Assembly (NCBI RefSeq): GCF_041925275.1
Contig: NZ_JBHEUZ010000005.1
Coordinates: 1 to 64,000 of the forward strand
Reading direction: 5' to 3'
Length of the DNA: 64,000 bases
Origin: Parapedobacter pyrenivorans_A
Lineage (GTDB): Bacteria; Bacteroidota; Bacteroidia; Sphingobacteriales; Sphingobacteriaceae
The notes beneath the pieces were generated by a model, which saw nothing but the letters and a program-made list of their open reading frames with translations, made no database searches and was not told the origin of the DNA. The translations under genes were made by a program, and so were the position numbers. Below are positions 52,802 to 61,752 of the stretch, piece by piece (the first letter of the stretch is position 1; each line of letters starts with the position of its first letter).

Positions 52802-54001
52802 ATGAAAGCCTTACCAATTATAGCTCCCTTGTTAGCTGTTAGCACCTTTGCTGCGATAGGGGCGTATGCGCAGGAGGAATTTATCCCGCCGCCGTCAAAG
52901 GCGCTGACCACGGTACCCTTTTCATTGGCAGCCGAAAGCGTAATTCTCATCAAAGCCACCTTGGTAGGGAAACCGGATACGTTAAACTTTATCCTGGATA
53001 CCGGAAGCAGCGGCATCTCCCTGGATTCCACGACGGCCGATGCGCTCAACCTGGTGCCCGAAGAGTCGGATATCAACATCCGTGGCATTGCGGGGGTCCG
53101 GAAAGCCGAATTTCTATATAACCAGCAACTCCAGTTAAATGACCTCATCGTAGACAGCCTCAACTTCCATATCAATGACTATGAGTTCCTATCGTATGTT
53201 TACGGAATCCGCATCGATGGGGTAATCGGCTATTCGCTGCTGAGCCGATACATCCTGAAAATAAACTACGATGACCACGAGATCACGGTTTGCTCGCAGG
53301 GGACGATAAAATATCCACGTGGGGGGCATCTATTGCGGCCTTTCATCCGAACCCTCCCCGTTCACGCCGCCCAGATCACGGACCATCGTAAAATCAATTC
53401 CCGTTTCCTTTTCGACATCGGAGCCGGGCTCTCATTGGTTTTGTCGCAGGAATTCGAAGCAGACAGCACCGTCGTGCGCAAGAAACGCAAGCGATTTCCC
53501 GTAGAAGCGCACGGCGTAGGCGGAAAACTCGATATGGAGATGACGCTGGTGAAGGATTTCAGGCTGGGCCCCTACCGCTTCCGCAATGTGCCCACCATGA
53601 TATTCGAAGATGAGTTCAATGTGACGTCCTATCCCTACCTGGGCGGACTGATCGGCAACCAGATCCTGAAACGGTTTAACCTCATCGTCAACTACCAACG
53701 GCGAGAAATCCACTTGAAACCAAACTCGTTATACCGCGAGCCATTCGAGTATTCCTACTCGGGCATGGAACTGTACTACATAAATGACCACATCATCGTC
53801 GGTTCCATCGTGAAAGGCTCTCCGGCCGATCTGGGGGGGCTCGAGGAAGGCGATATCGTCATCGCGGTCGACAACAATGCCAACCAGAATTTTGCGCAAT
53901 ATAAAAAGGCACTGACATCGGCCAGAAAGCACGTGCGGCTGATTATCCGGCGGGATGAAGAACTGATGGATATCCCCATCAAACTGATGAGTCTTCTATA
54001 G
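52802..54001 (+). CDS. Retropepsin-like aspartyl protease with PDZ domain
   Basis: 399 residues: signal peptide (1-23), aspartyl protease lobe one with FILDTGSSG (Asp66), lobe two with FLFDIGAGLSL (Asp205-Ile-Gly in place of Asp-Thr-Gly), and a C-terminal PDZ domain (about 315-390, IVKGSPADLGGLEEGDIVIAVDNN). The missing threonine in lobe two may alter activity. Likely periplasmic. Start at MKALPIIA after a well-placed promoter. Confidence 0.85.
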   Translation: MKALPIIAPLLAVSTFAAIGAYAQEEFIPPPSKALTTVPFSLAAESVILIKATLVGKPDTLNFILDTGSSGISLDSTTADALNLVPEESDINIRGIAGVRKAEFLYNQQLQLNDLIVDSLNFHINDYEFLSYVYGIRIDGVIGYSLLSRYILKINYDDHEITVCSQGTIKYPRGGHLLRPFIRTLPVHAAQITDHRKINSRFLFDIGAGLSLVLSQEFEADSTVVRKKRKRFPVEAHGVGGKLDMEMTLVKDFRLGPYRFRNVPTMIFEDEFNVTSYPYLGGLIGNQILKRFNLIVNYQRREIHLKPNSLYREPFEYSYSGMELYYINDHIIVGSIVKGSPADLGGLEEGDIVIAVDNNANQNFAQYKKALTSARKHVRLIIRRDEELMDIPIKLMSLL

Positions 54002-54068
54002 GCCAAAAAGGTATATGCACCGATTATTCCTACCTTAGCGTTTGAAAACCCGGCATGTGAAAAAATTA

Positions 54069-55100
54069 ATGGTCAATAAGCAGGAAAAAGAAACCATCGA
54101 CGAAGCCATCGCCCACTGGCGGGAGACGGGACTGCTTGACGACGTTGCTGCAGAGCGGTTGGGCGAATCATATGAAGTAAAGGGCTTTGACTGGAAAAGG
54201 CTGGCCCAGTATGCGTTCTGGGTAGCCCTCTCGTGCGTGGTATTGGCATTTCTCTCGTTGTTTGCCGATCAGCTGGTGCTCCGTTGGATCGAGCGGCTGT
54301 ACGACACACCGGATGTGGTGATCTGTGTTTTCTGTTTTGTATTGGCTTCCGTGTTTTATGCCTGGGGCTTCCGGAATAAGCGCAAACACCCCGACAAGAC
54401 GTTCAGCAACGAGGCCCTGATGGCCGTTGGCGTATTTGCGACCGCTGCATTTATCGGTTACCTGGGGAAAATCATCGACAAAGGGTCGGGGCATTTCTCG
54501 CTGTTGTTTCTCGCTTCGGTGGTTGTTTATGGCATCCTGTCTGTTAAGCTATCTTCCAGGTTAATCTGGGTCTTCACATTGGCCGCCTTCGGGATCTGGT
54601 TTGCAACCGAAACGGCCTATCACAGCAACTGGGGGTTCCGTTTCTGGGGCATGAACTACCCTTTGCGCTTTACGCTGTTCGGCGCGTTACTCACTGCATT
54701 TTCGGTGTTTTGGCAACACCGAATCAGACCAATTGGCCAATTCCGGCAACTCACGTATATCATCGGACTTACTTACCTGATGACTGCGCTGTGGTTGTTA
54801 TCCATTTTCGGCAACTACAGTGATTTGGACATGTGGTCGCAGGTGCGGCAGTGGCACATCTTCTATTGGGGGTTGTTGTCGTCGGCCGTATCGTTGGGCC
54901 TGGCTTGGTATGGGTTGAAAAAACACGACAATGTTGCCCGCGAATTCGGCATTGTCTTTCTGATCATCAACATTTATACACGGTTTTTCGAGTACCTCTG
55001 GGACAATATCAACCGGGCTGTATTCTTCTTGTTGCTGGCATTGTCATTCTGGTACATCGGACGCTGGGCCGAGCGGATATGGCGCGGGGAAATAAAATAG
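54069..55100 (+). CDS. DUF2157-like membrane protein
   Basis: 343 residues: short cytoplasmic N-terminus (ETIDEAIAHWRETGLL, a helix typical before the first span in DUF2157) and nine or ten transmembrane helices. Function unknown. Start at ATG 54069; an upstream TTG (54042) and GTG (54057) exist but fall on the promoter-like TACCTTAG at 54031-54038. Convergent with YceI. Confidence 0.75.
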   Translation: MVNKQEKETIDEAIAHWRETGLLDDVAAERLGESYEVKGFDWKRLAQYAFWVALSCVVLAFLSLFADQLVLRWIERLYDTPDVVICVFCFVLASVFYAWGFRNKRKHPDKTFSNEALMAVGVFATAAFIGYLGKIIDKGSGHFSLLFLASVVVYGILSVKLSSRLIWVFTLAAFGIWFATETAYHSNWGFRFWGMNYPLRFTLFGALLTAFSVFWQHRIRPIGQFRQLTYIIGLTYLMTALWLLSIFGNYSDLDMWSQVRQWHIFYWGLLSSAVSLGLAWYGLKKHDNVAREFGIVFLIINIYTRFFEYLWDNINRAVFFLLLALSFWYIGRWAERIWRGEIK

Positions 55101-55135
55101 GGTGCTCCGGTTAGAACACCCACTTGCCGCATTGG

Positions 55136-55666
55136 TTATTGTTTAACAAACTGGACGCTTGCCTGTATTTTCACGTCGTCGCTCACAACCACTGCACCGG
55201 CCTCGGTAACAGCGCTCCAGGTAAGGCCAAACTCCTTACGGCTGATCTTGCCCGACACTTCAAACCCCGCTTTGAAATTACCGTAAGGGTCTGTTACCGT
55301 GCCCCCAAACTCGACATCGAATTTCACGGGCTTCGTGGTTCCGCCAATGGTCAGGTCGCCGCGTAATACAAACTCATCGCTACCTTTTTCTTCGATGGAA
55401 GTCGATGTAAACGTCATCTGCGGGTGATTCGCCGCATCAAAGAAGTCGGCGGATTTCAGGTGCTCGTCACGCTGTGACTGGTTGGTGTCAATACTGGTGG
55501 TATCGATGGTAAAATCAACTTTGCCCGTGGTAAAGTTCGATTCATCTTCCGTTACCACCGTGCCGTTGAACGACCGGAAATAACCGGTAACGGTGGTGAT
55601 CACCAAGTGTTTTACTTTGAATGCTACCTCTGAGTGGGTAGGATCTAATTTCCATGTAGTTGCCAT
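55136..55666 (-). CDS. YceI family protein
   Basis: 176 residues, the lipocalin-like YceI fold: TWKLDPTHSEVAFKVKHLVI at the start, DFTIDTTSID, KSADFFDAANHPQMTF and LTIGGTTKPVKFDVE. YceI proteins bind polyisoprenoids. No signal peptide is seen, so it is likely cytoplasmic in this copy. Own promoter element TACCTTTG at 55689-55696. Confidence 0.92.
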   Translation of the reverse strand: MATTWKLDPTHSEVAFKVKHLVITTVTGYFRSFNGTVVTEDESNFTTGKVDFTIDTTSIDTNQSQRDEHLKSADFFDAANHPQMTFTSTSIEEKGSDEFVLRGDLTIGGTTKPVKFDVEFGGTVTDPYGNFKAGFEVSGKISRKEFGLTWSAVTEAGAVVVSDDVKIQASVQFVKQ

Positions 55667-55688
55667 AATCTCTTTTAATTGTTCGATA

Positions 55689-55696
55689 CAAAGGTA
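55689..55696 (-). promoter_or_regulatory. -7 element (TACCTTTG) of YceI gene
   Basis: Exact TAnnTTTG on the minus strand, 22 bases before the ATG. Confidence 0.6.
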
Positions 55697-55739
55697 CCGC
55701 CCGTTTTACAGACGCGCATTGAACTAGGTTAAGTTTTTC

Positions 55740-56156
55740 TTACCCTACTTTCACATCGTAGGTGATATCGACACCACCGGCAGCGAGCATATCATGCACG
55801 GAGCAATATTTCTTTACCGCCAGTTCGGCCGCCTTTTCCGCTTTCACCGGGTCGATGGTGCCTTTCAGGGCAAACGAGATATGGATACGTGTGAAGATGT
55901 GAGGGATCGCCTCCCGCCGTTCACCTTCCACATTGATGTGCATGTCGTCTATCTGCTGGCGCTGTTTTTTGAGGATGCTCACCAAATCCAGCGCGCTGCA
56001 CGAACCGAGTGCCATCAACACCAATTCCATGGGCCGGGCGCCCAGCCCCTCGCCCCCGATATCTGGGGAACCATCGATGTGCACTTTTACCTGGGTGGTG
56101 TTGCTGGCGCCCTCAAAATGGACGGCGTCGTTGACTTTCGTTAACGTGATGTTCAT
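55740..56156 (-). CDS. OsmC family peroxiredoxin-like protein
   Basis: 138 residues with the OsmC fold: GEGLGARPMELVLMALGSCSALDLVSIL (peroxidatic cysteine in GSCSALD) and EKAAELAVKKYCSVHDML (second cysteine). Expected to reduce organic hydroperoxides. The start ATG shares one base with the metZ stop (TAATG), so it is translated with metZ. Confidence 0.9.
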   Translation of the reverse strand: MNITLTKVNDAVHFEGASNTTQVKVHIDGSPDIGGEGLGARPMELVLMALGSCSALDLVSILKKQRQQIDDMHINVEGERREAIPHIFTRIHISFALKGTIDPVKAEKAAELAVKKYCSVHDMLAAGGVDITYDVKVG

Positions 56157-57325
56157 TATCTGCTATTTGTTAGTGCCTGTTCGAGGTCGCCGATGATGTC
56201 GGCTACATCCTCAAGCCCCACCGATATCCGTATGCTACCCGGCTGGATACCCAGTTGCAGCCGCTCGGCTTCGGTGAGCTTCGAGTGGGTAGTGGATGCC
56301 GAATGGGTAGCGATGCTACGCGAATCGCCGAGGTTAGACGTGATGCAAAGCATCTCCAGGGCATCAAGGAACCGCTTGGCCCGGTCAAATCCGCCCTTGA
56401 TGACAAACGTTACGATGCCGCCCCCGGCCTTCATCTGTTTTTTGGCGAGTTCGTATTGCGGGTGCGATGGCAGAAACGGATAGCGCACTTCTTCCACTTC
56501 GGGATGCGCTTCCAATGCTTGGGCCACAGCCAGCGCGTTGCTGCAGTGACGATCCATGCGCAAGCCCAGTGTTTCCAAACTCTTGGACAACAGCCAGGCG
56601 TTGAAGGGTGCCAACGACGGACCCGTATGGCGGATGAAAAACATCAATTCATCGATGAGCGCCTGTTTCCCGACCACCACACCGCCCAGCACGCGCCCCT
56701 GCCCATCCATGTATTTGGTGGCCGAGTGGCTCACCAGGTCAAACCCATACTGGATGGGTTTCTGGAGGTACGGTGTTGCAAAGCAGTTATCCACATTGAG
56801 GATGATATCGGGATATTTTTCCTTGAATTTGCCCAGCCATTCCAGGTCCACCAGTTCCAACCCCGGATTGGACGGCGTTTCGAGAAAAATCATCCGTGTA
56901 TTGGGCTGTATGGCCTGTTCCCATGTTTCCGGCTCTGCCGCATCAACATAGGTGGTGGTGATGCCCCAGCGCGGCAACAATTTGGTAAAGAGCTGGTGGG
57001 TAGAACCAAATACCGCCCGGCAGGATACGATGTGATCGCCGCTTTTCAGCAGCGCGGCAAACGATGCAAACACGGCCGCCATGCCCGAAGAGAATGCAAG
57101 CCCTGCCTCAGCGCCTTCCATGGCACATACTTTATTGATAAACTCCGTGGTATTGGGGTTTGAATAACGGGAATATACATTCCCGTGTTCTTCTTCTGCA
57201 AATATGGCCCGCCCCTGTTCGGCGCTGTCAAAAATAAAGCTGGACGTAAGGTAGAGGGGTACCGCATGTTCCCGGTAAGGAGAGCGGTCGGCCTGTTCGC
57301 GGATGGCCTTCGTTTGTTCGTTCAT
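56156..57325 (-). CDS. metZ: O-succinylhomoserine sulfhydrylase / cystathionine gamma-synthase family
   Basis: 389 residues, Cys/Met metabolism PLP enzyme. Motifs YSRYSNPNTTEF, FSSGMAAVFASF, NVDNCFATPYLQKP, and PLP lysine in SHSATKYMDGQGRVLGG. The SATKYMDGQGR form favours O-succinylhomoserine sulfhydrylase (MetZ), which makes homocysteine directly from sulfide. Start MNEQTKAI follows a full promoter at 57343-57374. Confidence 0.88.
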   Translation of the reverse strand: MNEQTKAIREQADRSPYREHAVPLYLTSSFIFDSAEQGRAIFAEEEHGNVYSRYSNPNTTEFINKVCAMEGAEAGLAFSSGMAAVFASFAALLKSGDHIVSCRAVFGSTHQLFTKLLPRWGITTTYVDAAEPETWEQAIQPNTRMIFLETPSNPGLELVDLEWLGKFKEKYPDIILNVDNCFATPYLQKPIQYGFDLVSHSATKYMDGQGRVLGGVVVGKQALIDELMFFIRHTGPSLAPFNAWLLSKSLETLGLRMDRHCSNALAVAQALEAHPEVEEVRYPFLPSHPQYELAKKQMKAGGGIVTFVIKGGFDRAKRFLDALEMLCITSNLGDSRSIATHSASTTHSKLTEAERLQLGIQPGSIRISVGLEDVADIIGDLEQALTNSR

Positions 57326-57342
57326 TTCCAATATTAATCGGA

Positions 57343-57374
57343 CAAATTTAGCCAATGTAGCGGGCAAATACAAA
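57343..57374 (-). promoter_or_regulatory. Promoter of metZ-osmC operon
   Basis: Minus strand TTTG (57374-57371), 20 bases, TAAATTTG (57350-57343), 17 bases before the ATG. With so short a leader there is no room for a riboswitch. Confidence 0.75.
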
Positions 57375-57392
57375 TCGGCCGGTGCCTCTTCT

Positions 57393-57827
57393 TCAACCCC
57401 TCCTTGTCTTCAGCTGGTGGTCTAGCGAGTAAGGGCCCGACCCGACAACGAGGAAAACGAGGAGCAGTGCCAAAACCACCAACGAAACCCACAGCTCGGA
57501 ATTGAGGAACGTAAGCCCCCGGGTTATGTTGACGAAAAATACGGCGACAAACAACACCGGCAGTTGGAAAGCTACCGCCAGGCGCGTGGTCAACCCCAGC
57601 GCGATGAGGATACCGCCCACAAGGTGAGCGAAGGCGACGTAGTGCACAGCACCCCAGGTATAGACCTGTATATGGGTGTCTTCAATCAGCTGCCGTAGCG
57701 ATTCCGTGTCGGCGAGAAACATTCCGCCCTTCAGGAAAATGACGATACCCAAACCGATGCGGATGATATCCAGCCACCGGGGATGGTGGGCATCGCCCCA
57801 GTATTCGATTTTTTCGATGAGATTCAT
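57393..57827 (-). CDS. DoxX family membrane protein
   Basis: 144 residues, four membrane helices, with LGIVIFLKGGMFL and LVGGILIALGLTTRLA. DoxX-family proteins occur with thiosulfate oxidation or oxidative-stress systems; the substrate here is unknown. Confidence 0.85.
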   Translation of the reverse strand: MNLIEKIEYWGDAHHPRWLDIIRIGLGIVIFLKGGMFLADTESLRQLIEDTHIQVYTWGAVHYVAFAHLVGGILIALGLTTRLAVAFQLPVLFVAVFFVNITRGLTFLNSELWVSLVVLALLLVFLVVGSGPYSLDHQLKTRRG

Positions 57828-57851
57828 AATAGGCCTCCTTTCCGGTCACAG

Positions 57852-57895
57852 AACAAAGAAGCCCGCCTTTTGTTTGAAAAGCGGGCTTCTTTGTT
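57852..57895. terminator. Strong terminator between pdhB and doxX
   Basis: 15-bp perfect stem (57852-57866 with 57881-57895: AACAAAGAAGCCCGC / GCGGGCTTCTTTGTT) with a 14-base loop. T-rich ends on both sides could terminate in either direction; it serves pdhB, whose stop is 19 bases away. Confidence 0.85.
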
Positions 57896-57914
57896 ATCGG
57901 CCTTTATTTGGGGG

Positions 57915-58901
57915 TCATTTCTTGATGTACATCACCTCTTTCACCGCTTTGACCACACGCTCCACATTGGGCAGGGCCGCCTGTATTAGCGTAGGCGCAT
58001 AAGGCAGGGGCACGTCGGCCGATGCAATCCGCACCACGGGTGCATCCAGGTAATCAAATGCATCGCGCTGTACCTTATAGGCAATCTCGGATGATATGGA
58101 TGCCAGCGGCCATGCCTCTTCCACGATCACCAGGCGGTTGGTCCGTTTCACGGATTCGATGATCGCGCCATAATCGATGGGGCGCACCGTGCGCAGGTTG
58201 ATAAGGTCAACATCTATCCCCTCTTTGGTCAGCTCTCCCACGGCAGGCTCCACTACCCGGGGCAGCATTTTACCGAATGTCACGATGGTTACGTCATTTC
58301 CCGACTTTACGGTATGTGCCTTGCCGAGCTCGAGGTAGTATTCTTCCTCGGGCACTTCGCCCTTGTCGCCGTACATCACTTCCGACTCCATGAAGATAAC
58401 GGGGTCCGGGTCAATAATGGACTGTTTCAGCAGCCCTTTGGCATCGTAGGGGTTGGCAGGCACTACCACTTTAAGCCCCGGCGTATTGGCATACCAGTTT
58501 TCGAAGTTTTGGGAGTGCTGGGCAGCGAGCTGTCCGGCATTGCCCGTAGGGCCGCGGAATACGATAGGAATGGGAAACTGGCCGCCGCTCATGGAGTTCA
58601 TCTTGGCCGCGGAATTGATCACTTGATCAATCGCAACCAACGAAAAGTTGAACGTCATAAACTCGATGATGGGCTTCAGCCCGTTCATCGCAGCACCGAT
58701 GCCAATACCAGCGAAACCCAATTCGGAGATGGGGGTGTCAATAACACGCTTGGCACCGAACTCATCCAGCATCCCTTGGCTCACCTTGTAGGCGCCATTG
58801 TATTCGGCCACCTCCTCACCCATCAAAAAAATCTTTTCGTCTTTGCGCATTTCCTCGTTCATCGCTTCCCGAAGCGCTTCTCTGAATTGTATTTCTCTCA
58901 T
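57915..58901 (-). CDS. pdhB: Pyruvate dehydrogenase E1 component, beta subunit
   Basis: 328 residues starting MREIQFREALREAMNEEM; contains MGEEVAEYNGAYKVSQGML, VIDTPISELGFAGIGIGAAM and the YGDKGEVPEEEYYLELGKAHTVKSG stretch, matching PDH E1-beta. Forms the thiamine-diphosphate E1 heterotetramer with PdhA, making acetyl-CoA. No pdhA or lipoyl-transferase gene is adjacent, so the complex is encoded at separate loci. Start chosen over an in-frame ATG 18 codons upstream. Confidence 0.93.
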   Translation of the reverse strand: MREIQFREALREAMNEEMRKDEKIFLMGEEVAEYNGAYKVSQGMLDEFGAKRVIDTPISELGFAGIGIGAAMNGLKPIIEFMTFNFSLVAIDQVINSAAKMNSMSGGQFPIPIVFRGPTGNAGQLAAQHSQNFENWYANTPGLKVVVPANPYDAKGLLKQSIIDPDPVIFMESEVMYGDKGEVPEEEYYLELGKAHTVKSGNDVTIVTFGKMLPRVVEPAVGELTKEGIDVDLINLRTVRPIDYGAIIESVKRTNRLVIVEEAWPLASISSEIAYKVQRDAFDYLDAPVVRIASADVPLPYAPTLIQAALPNVERVVKAVKEVMYIKK

Positions 58902-59024
58902 CGGTTGTTTTATCGTTGTCGACTGTATAGCGTTATCAAAAAATATAGCACGCAAACCTACTACAAAAAATCGACATTTTTGAACCCGTTTCTGTCAAAT
59001 TTTTGTGTTTAAGGGGCATTTGGG

Positions 59025-59639
59025 CTATTGCAGATAACGTGCAAAGTCTCCCAGCCAATAATTGAGGTTTCCGATGGCCTCTGCAAGTTGCCAGTTGGCC
59101 CTGTTGCGGCGTTCCACATAGTTGGATATGGCGCGCACTTGGAGCACCGGTACGCCAAAATGCTGGGCTGCCTGGAATACCGCCGCCCCCTCCATGCTTT
59201 CGATATCGGGTGATAGGCGTTCGACAACCGCTTTGATAGCGGGGTCGTTACCGTGTACCGTATTCACGGTAATGCCCTTGCATTGGCGTAGGCTGTCGAC
59301 AGACGAATGGGAATATCCGCTATAGAACATACACGGTGCCAGCCCCGCAGCTTGGCCATCGATGAACCGGCCGCCATCTTCCACTCCCAACTCCGAAAAC
59401 GTATCCTGCACCACCCACACCACTTCACCCAGCGAGAGGGTACGGTCAAAGCTCCCCGCCACGCCCACGTTGAGCAACAGGTCGTAACGGGTGGTGGCAA
59501 GCCGTTCACCCAGTGCGAGCGCCGTAGCGACCATGCCCACGCCCGTAATCAGCGTGGTAAGCCCCTGCCGTTGCGGAGGCGGCAACTCGAGGAACGGCCC
59601 AATCTCCGCTTCCGTGGCTACAACGACCAATACATCCAT
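59025..59639 (-). CDS. mqnB: Futalosine hydrolase (menaquinone biosynthesis)
   Basis: 204 residues, purine-nucleoside-hydrolase/phosphorylase fold with ITGVGMVATALALGERLA, LLNVGVAGSFDRTLSLGEVV, DTFSELGVEDGG and SMEGAAVFQAAQHFGVPVLQVRAISN. These identify futalosine hydrolase, which removes hypoxanthine from futalosine in the alternative menaquinone pathway. Start at MDVLVVVATEAE. Divergent from lpxK. Confidence 0.85.
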   Translation of the reverse strand: MDVLVVVATEAEIGPFLELPPPQRQGLTTLITGVGMVATALALGERLATTRYDLLLNVGVAGSFDRTLSLGEVVWVVQDTFSELGVEDGGRFIDGQAAGLAPCMFYSGYSHSSVDSLRQCKGITVNTVHGNDPAIKAVVERLSPDIESMEGAAVFQAAQHFGVPVLQVRAISNYVERRNRANWQLAEAIGNLNYWLGDFARYLQ

Positions 59640-59672
59640 CTGCTTTTGACGACGAATGTAGGCAAAATGAAT

Positions 59673-59680
59673 TACTTTTG
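59673..59680 (+). promoter_or_regulatory. -7 element (TACTTTTG) of lpxK
   Basis: TAnnTTTG match ending six bases before ATG 59687. Confidence 0.55.
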
Positions 59681-59686
59681 CCAGCA

Positions 59687-60742
59687 ATGGTTTATCTAAG
59701 GGCGCTCCTACTGCCGTTTTCGCTGCTCTACGGCTTGGCGATTTGGCTCCGCAATCGGCTATACGATTGGGGATGGCTGCGGTCGGTTGCTTTCAGCCGA
59801 TCCGTGATTGTGGTAGGCAACCTCGCCGTGGGCGGCACCGGGAAAAGCCCGATGACGGAGTACCTCGTCCGCCTGCTTTCCCAGCACGGTCGCGTGGCTA
59901 CGCTCAGCCGCGGTTATGGGCGGCAAACCCGTGGATTTCTGGAAGTGATGCCCGATGATACCGCCCGCCGCGCGGGAGACGAACCCCTCCAGTTCAAGCG
60001 TAAGTTCCCCGAAATTACCGTCGCCGTAGATGAAGACCGCGTACGCGGCGTATCACGGTTGATCCAAAGCGGCCACGATACCATCGTGCTCGATGACGCC
60101 TACCAACACCGGGCATTGCGGCCGGGATTTGCGATCCTGCTGTTCGATTACCATGCGATGGATAAGCCGAAGTGGCTGCTGCCTGCCGGCAACTATCGCG
60201 ACGTTTTCAGGGAACGCCGACGTGCCGACGTGATGGTCGTCACCAAAACACCTACCGGCACCACGGAGGCCGAAAAAAATCGTATCCGCCAGCAGCTATC
60301 CACCACATGCGATATACCCATATTGTTCGCAGGCATTGGTTACGGGCCGCTTACGCCGGTACTGGCGGATGAATCCAGTGCGGGTGCCTTGCATCAAGAT
60401 ACCGCAGTACTGCTCCTTACCGGGATTGCCAACCCCACGCCACTTTATGAGTACCTATCGCCGCAAGTGTCGGAAATCGTGCACATCCGATATGCCGACC
60501 ACCACGACTATTCCGCGGCCGACATCCAAAAGGTTATCCGCCGCTTCAGCGAAATAGGCAATCCACATAAGCTGATGGTTACCACGGAAAAAGACGCACA
60601 ACGACTGCGGGAACCGGCGATTTCGGGTTTATGGGCGGGGATACCCCTCTATATGGTGCCGATTCATCTTGAAATCGGCGCGGCCGACGACGCTGTTTTG
60701 CGTGAGCGGGTTTGGGCTTACCGCTCCCGTTCGCATTACTAG
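59687..60742 (+). CDS. lpxK: Tetraacyldisaccharide 4'-kinase
   Basis: 351 residues. Membrane-associating N-terminus, Walker A GNLAVGGTGKSPM (about 45-57), and LDDAYQHRALRPGFAILLFDYH (the LpxK DDxxQHR motif with catalytic aspartates). It phosphorylates the lipid A disaccharide at the 4' position. ATG 59687 is preferred over a TTG three codons upstream. Divergent from the futalosine hydrolase gene, 47 bases apart. Confidence 0.95.
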   Translation: MVYLRALLLPFSLLYGLAIWLRNRLYDWGWLRSVAFSRSVIVVGNLAVGGTGKSPMTEYLVRLLSQHGRVATLSRGYGRQTRGFLEVMPDDTARRAGDEPLQFKRKFPEITVAVDEDRVRGVSRLIQSGHDTIVLDDAYQHRALRPGFAILLFDYHAMDKPKWLLPAGNYRDVFRERRRADVMVVTKTPTGTTEAEKNRIRQQLSTTCDIPILFAGIGYGPLTPVLADESSAGALHQDTAVLLLTGIANPTPLYEYLSPQVSEIVHIRYADHHDYSAADIQKVIRRFSEIGNPHKLMVTTEKDAQRLREPAISGLWAGIPLYMVPIHLEIGAADDAVLRERVWAYRSRSHY

Positions 60743-61747
60743 CTATTTCCGGTTTCCCCGGAAAGCGTACATGAGGTAAAACAGCGCTGGCAGGATGAAG
60801 ATGCTACCCAGCACGAGTGCCCACCCCAGCGCATCGATACTGGCCAGGCCCCCGTGGTGGTCGGTAAGCGACAGGTCTCCGCCGTTCTTCAATAAGACGA
60901 GGTGTGGGTAGTGGCGATACGTTGCGGCAAAAAGGATCATCACCACCTGAAAACCGGCCAACAGCCGCATCCATAGCACGGAACGCCTGTTGAGCGCAAC
61001 AAATAACGCGACCAACGACAACGTAGCCAGCAGTACCGCCAGTTGCCCCCACAGGTCTCCCACAATCCAATCGACAAGGGGGATACCTGAGTGATAAGCC
61101 GAGCCGAAAACCGCTCCGCCGCATGCCACCGCGATGGCAATGAATGCCCGCGCAAGCCGCACCAGCATCCGCTGGTGCCCCTCGTCTGCCGTTTGCCCCA
61201 CGGCAAACACCGCCGCGAGGTAGCCACATATGGCCACCGTGAAAAATCCTACGCTCACGCCAAAGGGGTTCAGCCAGCTGTATACGTAAGCCGACAGGAA
61301 GTCGGTCGCTTCCGTGTCGATTGCCCGCGAAACCGTCGCTGCCGCAATGATGCCCAGAAAAAACGGCGTAACAAGGCTTGATAGTGTAAAAACGCGCGAA
61401 TAGACCGTTTGCATCTCATCCGTTACCGCATCGTAATGCCGGAAAGCAAACGCTGTGCCACGTGCGATGATGCCCAGCAGCATCAGCACCAGTGGAATGT
61501 GCATGTAAACCGACATGGTGGTGTAGATTTCCGGAAAGCCGACGAAAAGGATGACAATGGCAATAATCAACCACATGTGGTTGGCCTCCCAGATCGGCCC
61601 AATGGCATCATACATAATGTTGCGAACGGTTTTGCGATGCTTGGGTTTACTCACCAGCTCCACGATGCCCGCACCGAAATCAGCTCCACCTAATAGGATA
61701 TACAGACAGATGGAAGCCCAGAGGTAAGCGATGACGATATACAGCAT
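60743..61747 (-). CDS. cydB: Cytochrome bd ubiquinol/menaquinol oxidase subunit II
   Basis: 334 residues, about eight helices; GGADFGAGIVEL and PIWEANHMWLIIAIVILFVGFPEIY are CydB hallmarks. Partner of CydA in the high-affinity terminal oxidase. Stop lies one base from the lpxK stop; start five bases after cydA. Confidence 0.96.
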   Translation of the reverse strand: MLYIVIAYLWASICLYILLGGADFGAGIVELVSKPKHRKTVRNIMYDAIGPIWEANHMWLIIAIVILFVGFPEIYTTMSVYMHIPLVLMLLGIIARGTAFAFRHYDAVTDEMQTVYSRVFTLSSLVTPFFLGIIAAATVSRAIDTEATDFLSAYVYSWLNPFGVSVGFFTVAICGYLAAVFAVGQTADEGHQRMLVRLARAFIAIAVACGGAVFGSAYHSGIPLVDWIVGDLWGQLAVLLATLSLVALFVALNRRSVLWMRLLAGFQVVMILFAATYRHYPHLVLLKNGGDLSLTDHHGGLASIDALGWALVLGSIFILPALFYLMYAFRGNRK

Positions 61748-61752
61748 AGTCG

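Noticed and set aside
55101..55123. GGGTG/CACCC hairpin after the DUF2157-like gene
   Set aside because: Only a five-base stem and no T run; too weak to call.
57326..57342. SAM-type riboswitch before metZ
   Set aside because: The promoter box ends 17 bases from the start codon, leaving no space for an aptamer.
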